In this document: one piece after another, positions 48,189 to 60,089 of the stretch
Layout: every line of letters starts with the position of its first letter
Position numbering within the stretch: position 1 is the stretch's first letter
Source of the DNA: Brachycybe producta
Taxonomy: Eukaryota > Arthropoda > Diplopoda > Playtdesmida > Andrognathidae
Assembly (NCBI GenBank): GCA_036925085.1
Contig: JAUPFP010000041.1
Span: 132,001 to 196,000 of the forward strand
Direction of reading: 5' to 3'
DNA: 64,000 nt
Notes under the pieces: generated by a model
Databases searched by the model: none
Seen by the model: the letters and a program-made list of their open reading frames with translations, nothing else
What the model was told of the DNA's origin: nothing
Position numbers and translations under genes: made by a program

Positions 48189-48460
48189 TATTAATTAATA
48201 GTTGATTCTTCTAGTCATTTTTAAAAAAAATTTTATTTTTATTAAAACCCATCTCTTATTTAAGACTATTTATTTTAAATTATATTAATTTATTTAAATT
48301 ATAATTAAATATAATTAAATTATATATATTTATGTTAATTTTATAGAATTTAAAATGAATAAATTATTTTAAATAAGAGATGGTTTTTAACATTCTTAAA
48401 AGTTTTTTTTAAAGAAAATTTTAAAAATTACTTATTAGAAGAATCAACTATTAATTAATA
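48189..48460. mobile_element. Long AT-rich palindrome K
   Basis: The outer ends TATTAATTAATAGTTGATTC and GAATCAACTATTAATTAATA are perfect complements; a second strong pair is CCATCTCTTATTTAA / TTAAATAAGAGATGG. The centre is a near-pure A/T stretch. It may be a full-length foldback MITE of 272 bp. Confidence 0.75.
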
Positions 48461-50002
48461 AAATTTCGAGATACGTTAAAAGTATTTTAAAAACTTGACG
48501 ACTATAGCTCAATCACTAAGGGATATTTTCATCTTGACTATTTTGAAAGAAATCAACATTCATGAAAATACTATTGTGATTCAACCAAACGTAAAACAAA
48601 ATCATAATAAAAAATACAACAATCACATCTTATGCTGTAACTGTCTATGACGACTGTCACATTTCCCTGTACAGCAAGCAGTCAATGGCAGCCTGACTCA
48701 TGAAAAAATGTTATAGATCTAAATGGCAATATTTGTCATATAAAAATATCTTGTACGAATAATTTCATTTATGTAAATACGTCGTCAATGTTATTAGCAA
48801 AATATGACAAATTACTGTCATATGACAAACGTATTGCTTTTCTGTAATGAAGCTCCTAGTTTCTCACACACATTAAATTTCTTAAAACGCAGAATAATTA
48901 AGAGTTCGGAAAATCAGCTGTGTTGATGAAACATCATACAGTATTTAAATTTTTTTTTTGGAAATTTAAACTAAATATTTTATCTTTTTTATTTTGGAGG
49001 CGTTTTAACACCTAAACACGCCTCTAGTTACGGCCTAGCTTGGCCTCACCTTAATAACCACCTTGACACTGGGACAATAGTCCTGCAAGAAAATGACACC
49101 AACTCCACACAACATACAATCTCATCCCCCCCCCCCCTTCCTCAATCTCTTCCTGCTACTTTGCCTCAAGGTGTCCGTCCAACAGTATTACAAAAAACCT
49201 TCCTATAAACAAAAGAGGGTTTGCAAAGTTCTGCAACCGTAATATAAGGTGTCATTACAGTTTTTGTAAGGTGTCACCGTCAGTGCGAATACAGATGACC
49301 CTAAAACAGTTTCTCCTTTCAAGAGGAGCTCCCTTTGTAAACAGGAACAATGAAATTTGCTCGTATTTCTTGAGGCTAAATAAATCGTTTCTTTAGTTGA
49401 AAGAAGAAGACTCATCTCACCTGCTGTCATTTTTCTTTCCTTTTCAAGTCCAACATTTTCCACGCTACTTTTTCCGAACAGTGAATAACAAAAGCTGAAG
49501 ACAGGCGAATTTTCTCCGCTCTTCAAAAACAACTTATTCGGTACCCACACTATACTTCCCCTTATTAAGTTAAGCGGCGATCTCACTAGCTATTTTTACA
49601 GCACGGATGTATTGCTGTGGTAAGCATTATGTGCAAAGTCTTCTCTCCTTTTATCACATTATTTGCACTTTAGAGTTATATTTATTATACGGCTCGTATT
49701 GTATGTCACATACAATACGTTTAGCTGTGATTGGAAGTGAAACATTTCATTTGTTTTGAATAAAAATGAGTGAATTTAATTTAATGAAAATGAAAAGTGT
49801 GTCAGAACTACGAAAGAGAAGAAATCACCTAAAGAAAAAATTACCAAAACAGCCCCAGAATTTAAACAATTGCTTCGATTTTTTTAAAAAAACAAAACAA
49901 TAGTTATGGTGTTCCGCAACAACGTTAGTAGTAGTGCTCCTCTCTTGGTTCATCCCAAGGTTTTTGAGTTCATACAATTCTATATACACTCTGTTTCTTG
50001 TT
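48461..50002. other. No gene identified; one unrecognised minus frame
   Basis: The minus frame 49,203-49,586 (127 codons) does not resemble any family I know and is the most varied in composition of this stretch. A C run lies at 49,126-49,137. Confidence 0.4.
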
Positions 50003-50504
50003 TTAGGCCCGCTGCACACGTGCGTTTTATTTACGTGCAGCAAAAATCAATGCACGCATGCGCGTTTTTGGACGTGCTTCTAAGCTGCGTCACGGCAATT
50101 ACGTCCTAAGATACTAGAAATTATATGGGACAATGCACACATACCTCCGTGCAATCAACTTAGCCTCACGTCCAATTTGCTTACATTTTGTTTAAGATCC
50201 AATTGTTCAGACTTTGATTCTGCCATTTTGTTTTCCGGCCAATAAACGCACGTGTGCATTGCTCAATAGCCAACAATATACTACGAGAACGGATTTGCTA
50301 AAGATTCACCGCTGCGGTGCTGTGGGGAAATGCTGCACAAAATGTAAGTAAATTGAACGTGCGGCTACGCTGCTTGCAAGGAGTGTGTGTATGTGCGTGT
50401 GTGTGTGCATCGCCACATAGGACGTCTAGTATTTTAGGAGGTAATTGCGGTGATGCAGCTTTGCCGCAGTTAAAAAAAAAAACGCACGTGTGCAGCGGGC
50501 CTTA
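50003..50504. mobile_element. MITE family L
   Basis: The left end TTAGGCCCGCTGCACACGTG and the right end CACGTGTGCAGCGGGCCTTA are inverted complements with one mismatch, continuing into CGTTTT/AAAACG. About 500 bp with (TG)n and AATTACGTCCTA/TAGGAGGTAATT inner pairs. No coding capacity. Confidence 0.8.
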
Positions 50505-50659
50505 GAATTACCCAAGATGTTTATCCTTTTATATTAGACCCTAAGTATTATTTCCATAAGAATACGTAAAAGACATTGGTTCCGATAACCGACGTTCTAC
50601 TCTACTATATCAAGAACCACCACCACCCCACACCTCATAAACAGAACGAAGGACGATTA

Positions 50660-51283
50660 TGCCTAGTTCGCACAACCTTTATGTAGCTCAGGCTAAGGAC
50701 TTAGCCTATGTATAAGGGTTGTGAGAACACACACTAGATGGTAGTCAATGTCAAATGTTAGCTTTGGTTACCCATATGTAGCCTACACATTATTTAGTTT
50801 GAATGCAAGACAAAGTTAACTTGATCGTACGCCACCTGGTGGTCATACATCTGAATGGAAAATGCCGTCTTCACCCATTCATTTTCTATTTCCATTGTTA
50901 GATGTTTCAGTCTATTTGTTAATTTATTAAAATAATTTCAAATTATCAATTAATCTTTATTTAATAATTAACTTATTTCCATAAACTCTAAATCATCAAC
51001 CTACACCTACAATTAAAATATGTTGCATTTAGTGGGTTCAATGAAGACTCATGCAATTCAGTTTTGTTAGTATGGACAATATCAGCCATTTTCCCTCCAA
51101 TTATGTATACATTATGCAGGTTATACACGCAGCACAATGTCCACACATAATGGCCAGTGCCAAATTTGTAAAAATGAAATAAATATGCTGTAGTGAGCGC
51201 CACCTTTAGGCAGGTCATAAAGCCCATATGTAGCTGCTCACATATTTTAGCCCGAGCTACAAGAAGATTGTGAGAACTAGGCA
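50660..51283 (-). mobile_element. MITE family E, copy 2
   Basis: The ends TGCCTAGTTCGCACAACCTT and AGATTGTGAGAACTAGGCA pair. It is inverted relative to 39,820-40,468 and about 90% alike over the interior by eye. A 115-codon minus frame (50,988-51,335) crosses it but is not shared intact by copy 1, so it is not a gene. Confidence 0.85.
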
Positions 51284-52061
51284 TTAAACACCACTTCGTT
51301 CTGTCTCGTTTTGCTGCAACTTGCAAGAAAACCAAACAAAATCATCCCCGGTTTGTTTAAACCGAAGAAGATACATCCCTTATATTATTCGAAGCACATT
51401 ATAAGCCCATTAAAAGATATCGATCCAATAAGTGGAACGTTTCGTGATGTAGAATAAAAATAAAAACTAGGGGGGGGGGGGGGGGTGCACACCGTAAAAT
51501 ACTATATAGAGCTATACGCCATATCAACGACGACACACGAATGAATTTCATTCATTATTACATCACGCGTGTATTTCCATTGAATTTGTTGTTACTTTCA
51601 ACGGAAATGCACTTTTTTGATGAGACTAGGCCCCAATTATGACGTCATTATTATTATTATAATACCATCAAAAAGAACATTTTTTTTATTGATTCTAATA
51701 AAAGTAACTTCGTTCTTTTACGATTTGTAAGCCTAATGCAAAGAACGAGTACCGGTATTAGTTTTGATCACAAATGAAGATTCAAAGCCACATGAAACTA
51801 ATGTCCTAATACTGTACTGGCATACAGTCACATACCTTGCTTAACAATAGAAGTAAAGGCGATTCTGTACAAAACTATAGACTTTGGTCAACTACGTTAT
51901 AGCAAGATATCGTACTTAAGAGGTAGCGTAAAGCGAGGTACGAATGTATTTTACAGTCGAGCTCGACAAGAGACACTGAAGAACAAAGAAAGAAAATGAA
52001 TTTAAGTTGAATCTGAACAAGAAAATTAAACAAAAAAACATGTTTTTGTGATACTCGCTTT

Positions 52062-52112
52062 CATGACCATGGTGTAAGTGTTGGCCATGGGTTCAATCCC
52101 CGTGCAGTGTAA
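52062..52112 (+). repeat. Possible tRNA-related SINE fragment
   Basis: GGCCATGGGTTCAATCCCCGT has a B-box-like GGTTCAATCC and a T-arm (ATGGG paired with CCCGT), but no convincing A box, acceptor stem or anticodon arm upstream. Could be a SINE head relic or chance. Confidence 0.25.
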
Positions 52113-53365
52113 ATTAACTTTCAAATATTTTCAGAAGGTGGCGGCATTGGACAAACTAACAAATCGACTGAAACTGAATAACGATGAACATCGAAAATGA
52201 ACAAGAAATTGAATAAAGGTGAAACTGAACTGCAACGAAAATGAATAATGGGGGGAGGTCATTGTCAATTAGGTAGCAGCTCACATGACTCATATTCAGT
52301 TATCCGTGTATTCCCCAGATCAGTAAACGAGGAGGTTGATACTGTGTTCCCCCGCGAGCATAGCGAGCTGGCACAAGCGTTTACTAATTACCCGTCACTA
52401 GTCAGCACTCCATACAGTTCGATAAAATTTATATAATTTACTCATGAATATATTTTTTTTTTTTCAAAATCCATTTATACTGTGAACACCCCGGGCTGAT
52501 TTAAAAATCCTGTTTCCTAGTTCTTCAGATTCGACATTATTCATTTTCTATGATATTCAGATCCCCCTTAATTCAGATTCGCGATTGTTCATTTTCAGTG
52601 TTCTTCAAATGTGTTGGAATTTTTCGATCTAGTTCAGTTTCTCTTTTGATCAGTTTCTATGAAATTCCTTTTTGATGTTATTCCTCCCTCGTCTTCTCCA
52701 TTGAGTTCGATCTTATTCAGGTTCGTTTTTATTCCTTTTCGTTGCTATTCAGCACCGAACCCGACCACTAAAAATATGTCCCTGTGCCAAGGAAGGCACT
52801 TAAGACTATTACAGTAGGCCTAAGTACACCCGTACAAATCTGTAAACAGAGTTGTAGATTTGTAAGTTTGTAGACCTACTTGACAGAAGAAATAAAATAC
52901 TCACGAATCAATTTTGGAAAAAACTGCAACCATTTGTTTCATTGTTATTCACTTATTTAGGGATCATTTTCCTTTCGGTTTTGTTCTCATCTTTTGTTTT
53001 GCTCGCTAGCTTCAAAATAAATTCCACGCAGAGAAAGAAAATTTCAATTTGAGTTAAACAAATTGCATTTATCATCCTCCTCCTCCTCCTCATCCCTCTC
53101 TCCACCCTTCCTTCAAAAATCAAGACGAAACTCAGCGTGAGGCTCAATAAAAAAAAAACTAATACCAAAAAAAAAAAAAAAAAAAGATGGCCGTCTCGAA
53201 TAAGAGCTAAGGTTAGATAGAATACTTCTTATAGATAGATAGTTCACCTGTCAATCTCTTCTTATATTTTTTTTCACCTGTCAACGTTTCTATGTGTGTT
53301 TCATAAACATTGAACATCAACAACAACAACATCAAAGAAAGAAAGAAGAATATTTATTTTTGTTG

Positions 53366-53370
<5 letters not shown>

Positions 53371-53423
<53 letters not shown>
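53371..53423 (+). repeat. (CT)n microsatellite
   Basis: About 26 CT units; a Ser-Leu frame across it is an artefact. Confidence 0.96.
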
Positions 53424-53427
<4 letters not shown>

Positions 53428-53920
53428 GTTCTTTTTAAACAGAAAAGCCATTTTCAAATTCCAAACTCAATCTTCTTCTTCTCCCTTTTTTGTTGTTTGT
53501 TTTGCATTCAGCAGCAGCAAACAAAAAAAAAACCCAAGACGCAACTTGCCCAGATTTATAGTTTTTTTTTTTTTCTTCTCTAGCTTTTTATCTATTAATT
53601 ATCAGCAAGTTTACGCACATAATTCATCTCATATTCAATAGGCCTATACTAAAAGTAAACATCTCATTTCTCTTAAATGCATGCATGGCGGCCATCTTGA
53701 ATCGTCTGTCATTTTACACGTCGAGTCGACTCGTTCTGGATTTTCTAATTTATTTTACTTTTTACTATAGATGTGCCGACAGTGAAAAATGACCAACATA
53801 CCACACCACATACAAATAGTAAATGTTTCTCATCCAAGGCGAGAGAAGAAGAAAAAAACGTAAGTTTCTATTTTTAAAAATTTCTTTTTTAAAAAAATCC
53901 CATTTTTAATAATAATTATT

Positions 53921-54329
53921 CGAATTCGAATCCTCAAATCCCGCGAATCTTGAAAAATATTCGAGATTCGAAAACTCTAATCTTTGCGCTTTTTTCGTCT
54001 TTCGAATCCTACCTAACCTAAAAAAAAGTGTTAAAAACTCTGGTAAAATTCGTTTTAACTTCATTGACGTCCAATAGAAGCGTTGATTAACAAAAAAAAC
54101 AGCGATTGTTTCAATTTCGGTGGTCGACCCGGATCATCAATATCACCTTGTGGCGAGTCTGGCGACCCTAAATATCACACTTGTTTTTCATTATTAATAA
54201 TTTAATATTTAATATTATTTCATTTATTTGAATAATATAGGTTTCTTACATGAGAGATTCGTGAGATTCGAAAACCTTTTAGGATTCGGGTTCGGATTCG
54301 AGAAAATTTAGGATTCGTCCCACCTCTAA
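53921..54329 (+). mobile_element. Repeat G, copy 2
   Basis: Same orientation as 36,071-36,508, sharing CGCGAATCTTGAAAAATATT, TTGACGTCCAATAGAAGCGT and ATCACCTTGTGGCGA, and ending ATTCGTCCCACCTCTA. The left terminus is not recognisable. Confidence 0.7.
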
Positions 54330-54345
54330 TAATAATAATTTAATA

Positions 54346-54760
54346 CTAGTGGGGTAACCCGTCATAAATGACGGGAGCAAAATTCACAGGCAATTGTGCC
54401 CAGCATTAGAATTTCTTTTCCTCCGCCCTTTTATGACGTCAGACCAAGTAACAAACCAATTAGAAATTGATGACGTTCATAAAAGGGCGGAGCAAAAGAA
54501 ATTCTATCCCCTCCCCTTTTATATTTGAAAGAGAAAATGAGATTTTCATTTTCTCTGGTGTGCGCATGCGCGTCGTTTTTTCCTTTTTTTACTCCTTTTA
54601 TTTCAATTTCCGTCACCCCCTCCCACTTTTCTCTCTCACCCTCTCTACACTTTCCAACCTTTTCCCCTCTCCAATTTAATATTATGGGGTTCTTGAGAAA
54701 AAAAGCAGTTCATTTATTTAAATTTATATAAATTCCGACATGCTTCAAGGTTTTTGTACA
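54346..54760 (-). mobile_element. Helitron-like non-autonomous element, copy 2
   Basis: On the minus strand it ends with the CCCGTCATTTATGACGGG hairpin (54,58-75 region, i.e. 54,358-54,375), TTACCCCA, then CTAG and host T, exactly as copy 1 at 13.5 kb. Shared interior blocks include GCATGCGCGTCG-like sequence, GAGAAAATGA words and ACCTTGAAGCATGTCGGAAT. It is about 150 bp shorter than copy 1, mostly because the D insertion has lost one end and the G run is absent. Confidence 0.6.
54386..54505. mobile_element. hAT-like palindromic MITE family D, copy 5, one end lost
   Basis: It begins ACAGGCAATTGTGCCCAGCA, carries TGACGTCA at 54,434-54,441, CCAATTAGAAATTG and GGGCGGAGCAAAAGAAATTC, then runs into Helitron sequence (TATCCCCTCCCC) without the second terminus. 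Same insertion site as copy 3 within the Helitron-like element. Confidence 0.8.
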
Positions 54761-55770
54761 GTGTCACTCCACACTCTGGCCCGAACACGAACATCCTTTG
54801 ATATGAAGGGCAAAAACCGACAACTGGTGGATCGGGGCCGAACAGAATAACAAAGAGAAATGTTCTGAAAAAAAAAACCGATCACACAGTTCGCGAACAG
54901 TGTTCTGTTCGTTGTTCGGTTCACTAGTCTGGACGCACCCTAACATACAACTTAATCAAAACTTAATTTTTCTCTTACTTCTTCAAGGCAGGATACAGAC
55001 GGTCAATTCTAGATTGTCATTCCTGGGCGTGGAAACGTACACATTTATTCAAATTGTAATGCTTAGCATTGATTGGAAAATAAGCGATTAGTAAAAAAAA
55101 ATTCCCACCCACCCACCCCCCCCCCCCAAAAAAAACAGGCGTTCTTCACAAAAAACCTTCAAACGAAAAACAACTAAAAGATAGACACTAGAATTAATCG
55201 TGTGCACCCGGCCTAAGATAATAAAAAATGCGAAAGTTTAATTTTTCTTTAAAAAAAAAAGTCATGTGATTTCAAGTCATTGATTGAAACTAATCCTTTC
55301 TGTTGGTAATTTGGTACCGAATAGTAATAATAAATATGTGACTGCGTGGAAATCTAATTAACTGTATATAAATTATAAAAATTTGTTTTGACTTCAATCA
55401 CTTGTTAATAAATTTCAACTGTAAAAGCCGTCACTTACAACTAGGCCTACTACATGTATTGACACTTTTGAAGTGTTTCGTTTCAAAATATGAGATCGTC
55501 TTAACTTTGAGCCACTCCAGAGTTCAAAAACTACACTTAGATTGTGGCCATAGAGGCCACTCACTTATTGCTTTTATATGTTTAACTTTTGCTCTTAACA
55601 AAAAAAGTTCAAAACACTCACTGGAAATCTGAAAACGATTTTTTATCAATTTTTTCTCTTTCAGCCAGTAGGCTTATTCATTATACTTTGTGTATAGCAG
55701 ATACTGATTTGATCATCGAACTGACATGCAAGTCAGTTGGACAGTTTGCAAGCTTCCCAATTGGTTGTCA
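54761..55770. other. Unannotated spacer
   Basis: GTTCGCGAAC words near 54,890 as at 4.2 kb; C run at 55,118-55,128; TAGGCCTA at 55,442. No gene was recognised. Confidence 0.45.
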
Positions 55771-55880
55771 CAGTAGCCATTAAAGTAGCCCTTGGCACAC
55801 AGGCTATTTTTTAGTTATCGGATCTCGACAACTAAAAAGTGGCCTGTGTGCCAACGGCCTTTAGGCCTTAATGGCTACTG
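55771..55880. repeat. Hairpin 1 of a palindrome cluster
   Basis: AGTAGCCATTAAAGTAGCCC / GGCCTTAATGGCTACT and TTGGCACACAGGC / GCCTGTGTGCCAA pair, with AACTAAAAA in the loop edge. Probably a foldback MITE of about 110 bp. Confidence 0.7.
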
Positions 55881-55896
55881 GGTGCGGTTTGGTGTG

Positions 55897-55975
55897 CGGT
55901 AACCTTTGCACACACCGACTTTTATTTTGCAATCGAACTGACTGCAAAATAAAGTCGGTGTGTGCAAAAGTACCG
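55897..55975. repeat. Hairpin 2 of a palindrome cluster
   Basis: TTTGCACACACCGACTTT and AAAGTCGGTGTGTGCAAA form an 18-bp perfect stem, extended by ATTTTGCA / TGCAAAAT. The loop holds TCGAACTGA, a word also seen at 55,716 and 56,118. Confidence 0.8.
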
Positions 55976-56215
55976 CAAGTCTTTTCATAGCAATGCCCAA
56001 TGCATTGCAAGCAATGCCCCGTTTCCGACTTCAGAAGCCGTTCGTGTGCAAAAGGTCGGAAGTCTTTCCAAAACAATACAACGTTAAGCACAACTCAGAC
56101 ACCTTGCAGCAATATTTTGCAGTCGAACTCGGCCACTGAACAAGGTCGCTATTGCCCAACTCATCAACTTTTACATGAAACTTCTTTTTCAAAGTTTATA
56201 AGTTTAGCTGCTAAA

Positions 56216-56310
56216 CTTCTTAATATGATTGTTAAGTCCAAGGGAGTGCCACAGTGTGCTAAACCTTAGCATACTAGTACTCTCTTGGACTTAACAATCA
56301 TATTAAGAAG
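56216..56310. repeat. Hairpin 4 of a palindrome cluster, 27-bp perfect arms
   Basis: The left arm CTTCTTAATATGATTGTTAA (plus GTCCAAG) is perfectly complementary to the right arm. The loop of about 40 bp contains CTAAACCTTAGCA. Perfect arms imply a young insertion. Confidence 0.85.
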
Positions 56311-57650
56311 TTGTCTTTGTCCGTGACACCCAAGTTATCCACAATGAAGAGACTATTCTACCATCCAACATAGAAACATTCAATGTTTGTTATTATTTTG
56401 ATGGACGAAAAAGAAGAAGAAAAAACGTGACGTTGAAATTGTTTGACTGACAAATTGAATGTTTCTTTTTTGGGAGGATCTCTCTGGTGATGGAGGTAGT
56501 TCTAAAGTGGAGGGTTGATAACCTAATACCTAACCTCTCTCTCTTTTTCTCCATTTTTTTTTGGCTGATATTACTCAATGATTCACCTTAAAAAAATGAG
56601 GAGGAGAAGGTGGAAAGTTTGTTCAAACAACTCCTCCACCCACAAATATATAATTATAATATGTAGACTGTGTTCAAGAGTAGACAGACGCGCACGCTAT
56701 ACATGGGCTTGTATGTTTAAACGACGTGCTTAATGATAACTCAGGAACGGGAGCCTAAGCACATTGGTTACAACCCTACTCATTTCTACCTGTCAAACAT
56801 CAAATATACTCTTGAGAAGAAAGAGAAAAAAAAAACAATCCACTTTTCTAGTCTCTTTATTTTCCGACTCACCTTTGCTCCGTTCAGTCCCTCTGTTATT
56901 AACTAGATTGGGAGGAGGGGGTTGAAGGTGGAGAAGAGGGTCGGGGAAGTTGGTCTGATCCCCGCCTCCTCACCTGCTGAGGTTAACACTAACAAGGTAT
57001 AAACCCCATCGATCTTATTCTAAACTTCTGGCAAACCAACTCAGGTCAATTTGATTCATATTAAAAACATGTGTCACACGTGTTTGAAGTGGTCCTTCTT
57101 TTTCCTCTCTCTCTCTCTCTCTTTGAGATATATCTTCAAAAACGGCCAATGGCCGTAATTGGTGTAAATTACATTCTATTACATTGATGAACCTATGAAA
57201 GTTACCAGATGGATACGACAAGAAAAAAGCGGATCAAAATTTTAATAAAAATTACTCGGTTAATTACGGCTCTCTCCTTTGAAGAACCCTGTTTACAGTA
57301 AAATTGACACATTTGATAAAAGAAAGAACTTGACCGTAATTGAAGAAGAGGCTTATACAGAAATTAAATATCCGGCGGAGTTTTAAATTTATTCTACTCG
57401 AATATACTCGCCAATTAATTTGAATGTAATATCTTTGTATCGCGCATCTAACGAAACCTGAGTAACTCGAATCCGTGTTAAAACCAGTCAAGGACTTACT
57501 GAAAATATGGGTGATTTTCTCAACTGACAAAATGATTTATTTCAAAATATCTTTAAGAATATTTTGGTGAGTCCCTTTGACCTTTTACTTAGTCCATTGA
57601 GAATGATTAAACAGTGGACATACAGTATTAGAACTAGGGTTTATTCAGCG
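56311..57650. other. Unannotated spacer
   Basis: CT tract at 57,103-57,123; GGAGGAGG-rich patch at 56,905-56,960. The minus frames at 57,015-57,530 show no known family. Confidence 0.45.
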
Positions 57651-57836
57651 TTCCACAAGAATTCACACATGTTGAAAAACCACCATTAGATCTAAATACA
57701 ATTAGAAATGAACTTTCTGTTTATTCCTTCGCATGCAAAGATTGCTTTCTGTCTAGGCTTATGGCGTTTCACCTAAACTCCTTATGAAGTGAAATTTAGG
57801 AAGATTTTATTCGGCATGTGTGATTCTTCCCAAAGG
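57651..57836 (+). mobile_element. MITE family S, copy 2 (unoccupied D target)
   Basis: It runs from TTCCACAAGAATTCACACAT to GGCATGTGTGATTCTTCCCA, an imperfect terminal inversion. It is co-linear with 7,966-8,324 minus the D element. The octamer GATTTTAT (57,803-57,810), duplicated around D in copy 1, is single here. Confidence 0.8.
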
Positions 57837-58620
57837 ACCAAAAAGCCCATCGTACAGAATTCTACTGAGGTCCTGCCACTCACAAGTAAGATCTTTTACC
57901 AACGGCCGCGACTCCGGGCGGACTCCCATCCAAGACCCTTCAACACACACCGTCACGACACTTCCTAAACGCGAAGAAAAGCAGAAATGTCGAGAAAATA
58001 TTTTTCTGATAATTTATTTCTATTTTAAAAAATGCTTTTTCACGCATCTGAAACCCAGAAGTTAAAAGTCAGTTTGTTATAAATATTAATAATAACCAGT
58101 AAACAAATTAACCAGAGTTGGTTCAATAACAATATCCTAATCTCGCAGTAGGGGGGGGGGGGGGGGGGCTACAGTAATGTTGTAGCTTATACTATTTTGC
58201 TAAGTGAAACCCACGCTTTTGATAAAATATTCAGTAGGGTAAACACACAAGGGAGGAGGAGGGATTGGGACCTAAACAACCAATCGACATGCAATATATT
58301 AATTAAGCCACCGACCGGTCAACAAAATTAATTTAATATAATATATAACGTGTCTTTAATTATGAATTTATGAATTCAAGATTCTCTTTCTCTCTCTCAC
58401 TCCATTCGGACAATGAAAGCAAAAGCCAACTGAGAAAACGCATTTTCATTATATTAATTAATTAACTTAACTATCTTGGATGGTTTTATGGCTACAGTCT
58501 CAAATTCTAATCACAGATTAGTACAGTTAACTATTAACCACCTCTCCCTTTCCCAAGGTAAGCAAACATAATTGACAACGCACAAACAACACAATCAGTG
58601 TGACGTCACGGCCACGTTTC
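57837..58620. other. Unannotated spacer
   Basis: G run at 58,151-58,168; CT tract at 58,383-58,398. No gene was recognised. Confidence 0.45.
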
Positions 58621-58879
58621 CGCACCTAGGCGGGAAGAGTGGCACAACTAAAAAAAAAACACTTTTTTGCGGGAAAATGAGTTTAAAGTTAAGAGAAGAT
58701 TCGTGGATTATTTTGCTGAGCTTTAAAAGAGCAAAAACCCGTTTTAACTATTCACAATATCGGTTTATTTGGCTCTCCTTCAATAGATTGCGATAGAAAA
58801 AAACGCAACTTTAAACTCATTTTCCCCCCAAAAAAGTGTTGTTTTTTTTATTTGTGCCACTCCTCCGGCCGATGTGCGA
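58621..58879. mobile_element. Foldback MITE family I, copy 2
   Basis: The ends CGCACCTAGGCGGGAAGAGT and CTCCTCCGGCCGATGTGCG pair, and the arms continue through GTGGCACAACTAAAAAAA and TTTATTTGTGCCAC. Co-linear with 9,706-9,959 and almost the same length (259 against 254 bp). Confidence 0.85.
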
Positions 58880-59869
58880 CATGTGTTTTTATTTAGCTTG
58901 AGTTTCAAGCTAGTTTCATTTCAAGATTGATTGACAAGCTTGAGTTGCAAAAGTGAGTTTCAAGCTTGACTTTTAATCTTATGTCACAAGCTTGATTTTC
59001 AACATACTGACATTGTTGAATAAATCGACGATTAACAGAATGTGGAAAGACAGAATGAGTTCATTTAAATCATGAAATTCCTGTTGAAAGAAGTTGTTGA
59101 AACACTTTACTCAAAACACAGATTCGGAGTTGAGTTCGGTTTTCGTCTTTTTTAATTAGTTGAATTTAGATATTTCTGTTAGTTGCAAACTTTGTACTGT
59201 TTTCGTGTCGCGAAGGTTTTTTTTTAATTTATTGTATCGGTTTGCTCGTGTTCTTGTTGCAACTAAATATTATGAAAATATCTTTTATAAATAAACAGTT
59301 TATTTATAATACAAAAAAGTAACAACATTTGATCATTTTCAAACTGCCATATCAATTTTTACTTTAATTGTGGAAATTGTCTTTTCACCTTTATTTACTC
59401 TTCTATACTTTGAACACCGAAATTGCATACTATTTGGAAATTTGAATGAATTTGAATAATTTTCATTACTTCTTTAAAAAAGAAACATCTTTTTTTGGTC
59501 AGAAAAAAAAAAATTCTACAAAGTTTTGCATTCTATGTTATTGCTTCTGATGATTGTAGCTATTAATTGTTGCTCATATTTAATTTAATTATGCTTTCAC
59601 TATATTATAATATATACATTTTTATTTGCATAAAAAGAACAATTTTCTTGCATGTTTCCCATTTTTCTATAATACGTTATTTCTAAAATCTATTTGCACA
59701 TTTTTGAGTTGATGTTTGCATGAAAGTTTTCTCTTTAGTAATAATAAATTCTAATAACCTCGGCTGAGGAAATTCGGAAACAATCGTCGAAATAACAGAC
59801 CTAAAGATAAGATTCGCAGATCTTTGGCTGTGTAAAAAAAATATAGGACCTATGCATATGTTTTAAGTT
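58880..59869. other. AT-rich spacer with CAAGCTTGA words
   Basis: At 58,895-59,005 the words AGCTTGA and CAAGCTTGA recur about seven times at irregular spacing, a degenerate tandem or inverted array. The rest is plain AT-rich sequence. Confidence 0.5.
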
Positions 59870-60089
59870 AAGCCTCGTTTTCACGATAGTTGCTGTCATG
59901 AGAGCAATTATCGCGAGGACTATCATCGTGCAGATCACATGATAGTCACTATCACACTGTTGCGATAGCACTATCTCGTTTGACTAGATAGTTGAAAGTA
60001 CTGTCGCGATAGTAATAGTTGTTGTGTGACCGCTTGTAAGGAAATATCCACTTTGTAGGGAAATTTGGCTTCTGGAGGGAGAGAGAGGG

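Larger units (their letters stand above)
51284..53920. other. Spacer with simple repeats and a tRNA-like patch
   Basis: G run at 51,471-51,486; GAAAATGAA words at 51,990-52,245 and TTCATTTTC words at 52,540-52,600 that may be eroded inverted arms; A run at 53,168-53,185. No gene was recognised. Confidence 0.45.

Noticed and set aside
49203..49586. 127-codon minus frame with an internal AAAATG and a GCAG/GTGAGA donor-like site
   Set aside because: Could mimic a first exon, but no domain, no partner exon and no signal peptide were seen.
50988..51335. 115-codon minus frame
   Set aside because: Lies in MITE E; the matching region of copy 1 at 39.9-40.1 kb does not keep it open.
52062..52112. 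tRNA gene
   Set aside because: Only a T-arm-like B box is present; acceptor, D and anticodon arms cannot be formed.
53294..53641. 115-codon Ser/Leu/Phe-rich frame
   Set aside because: Produced by the (CT)n tract and flanking T runs.
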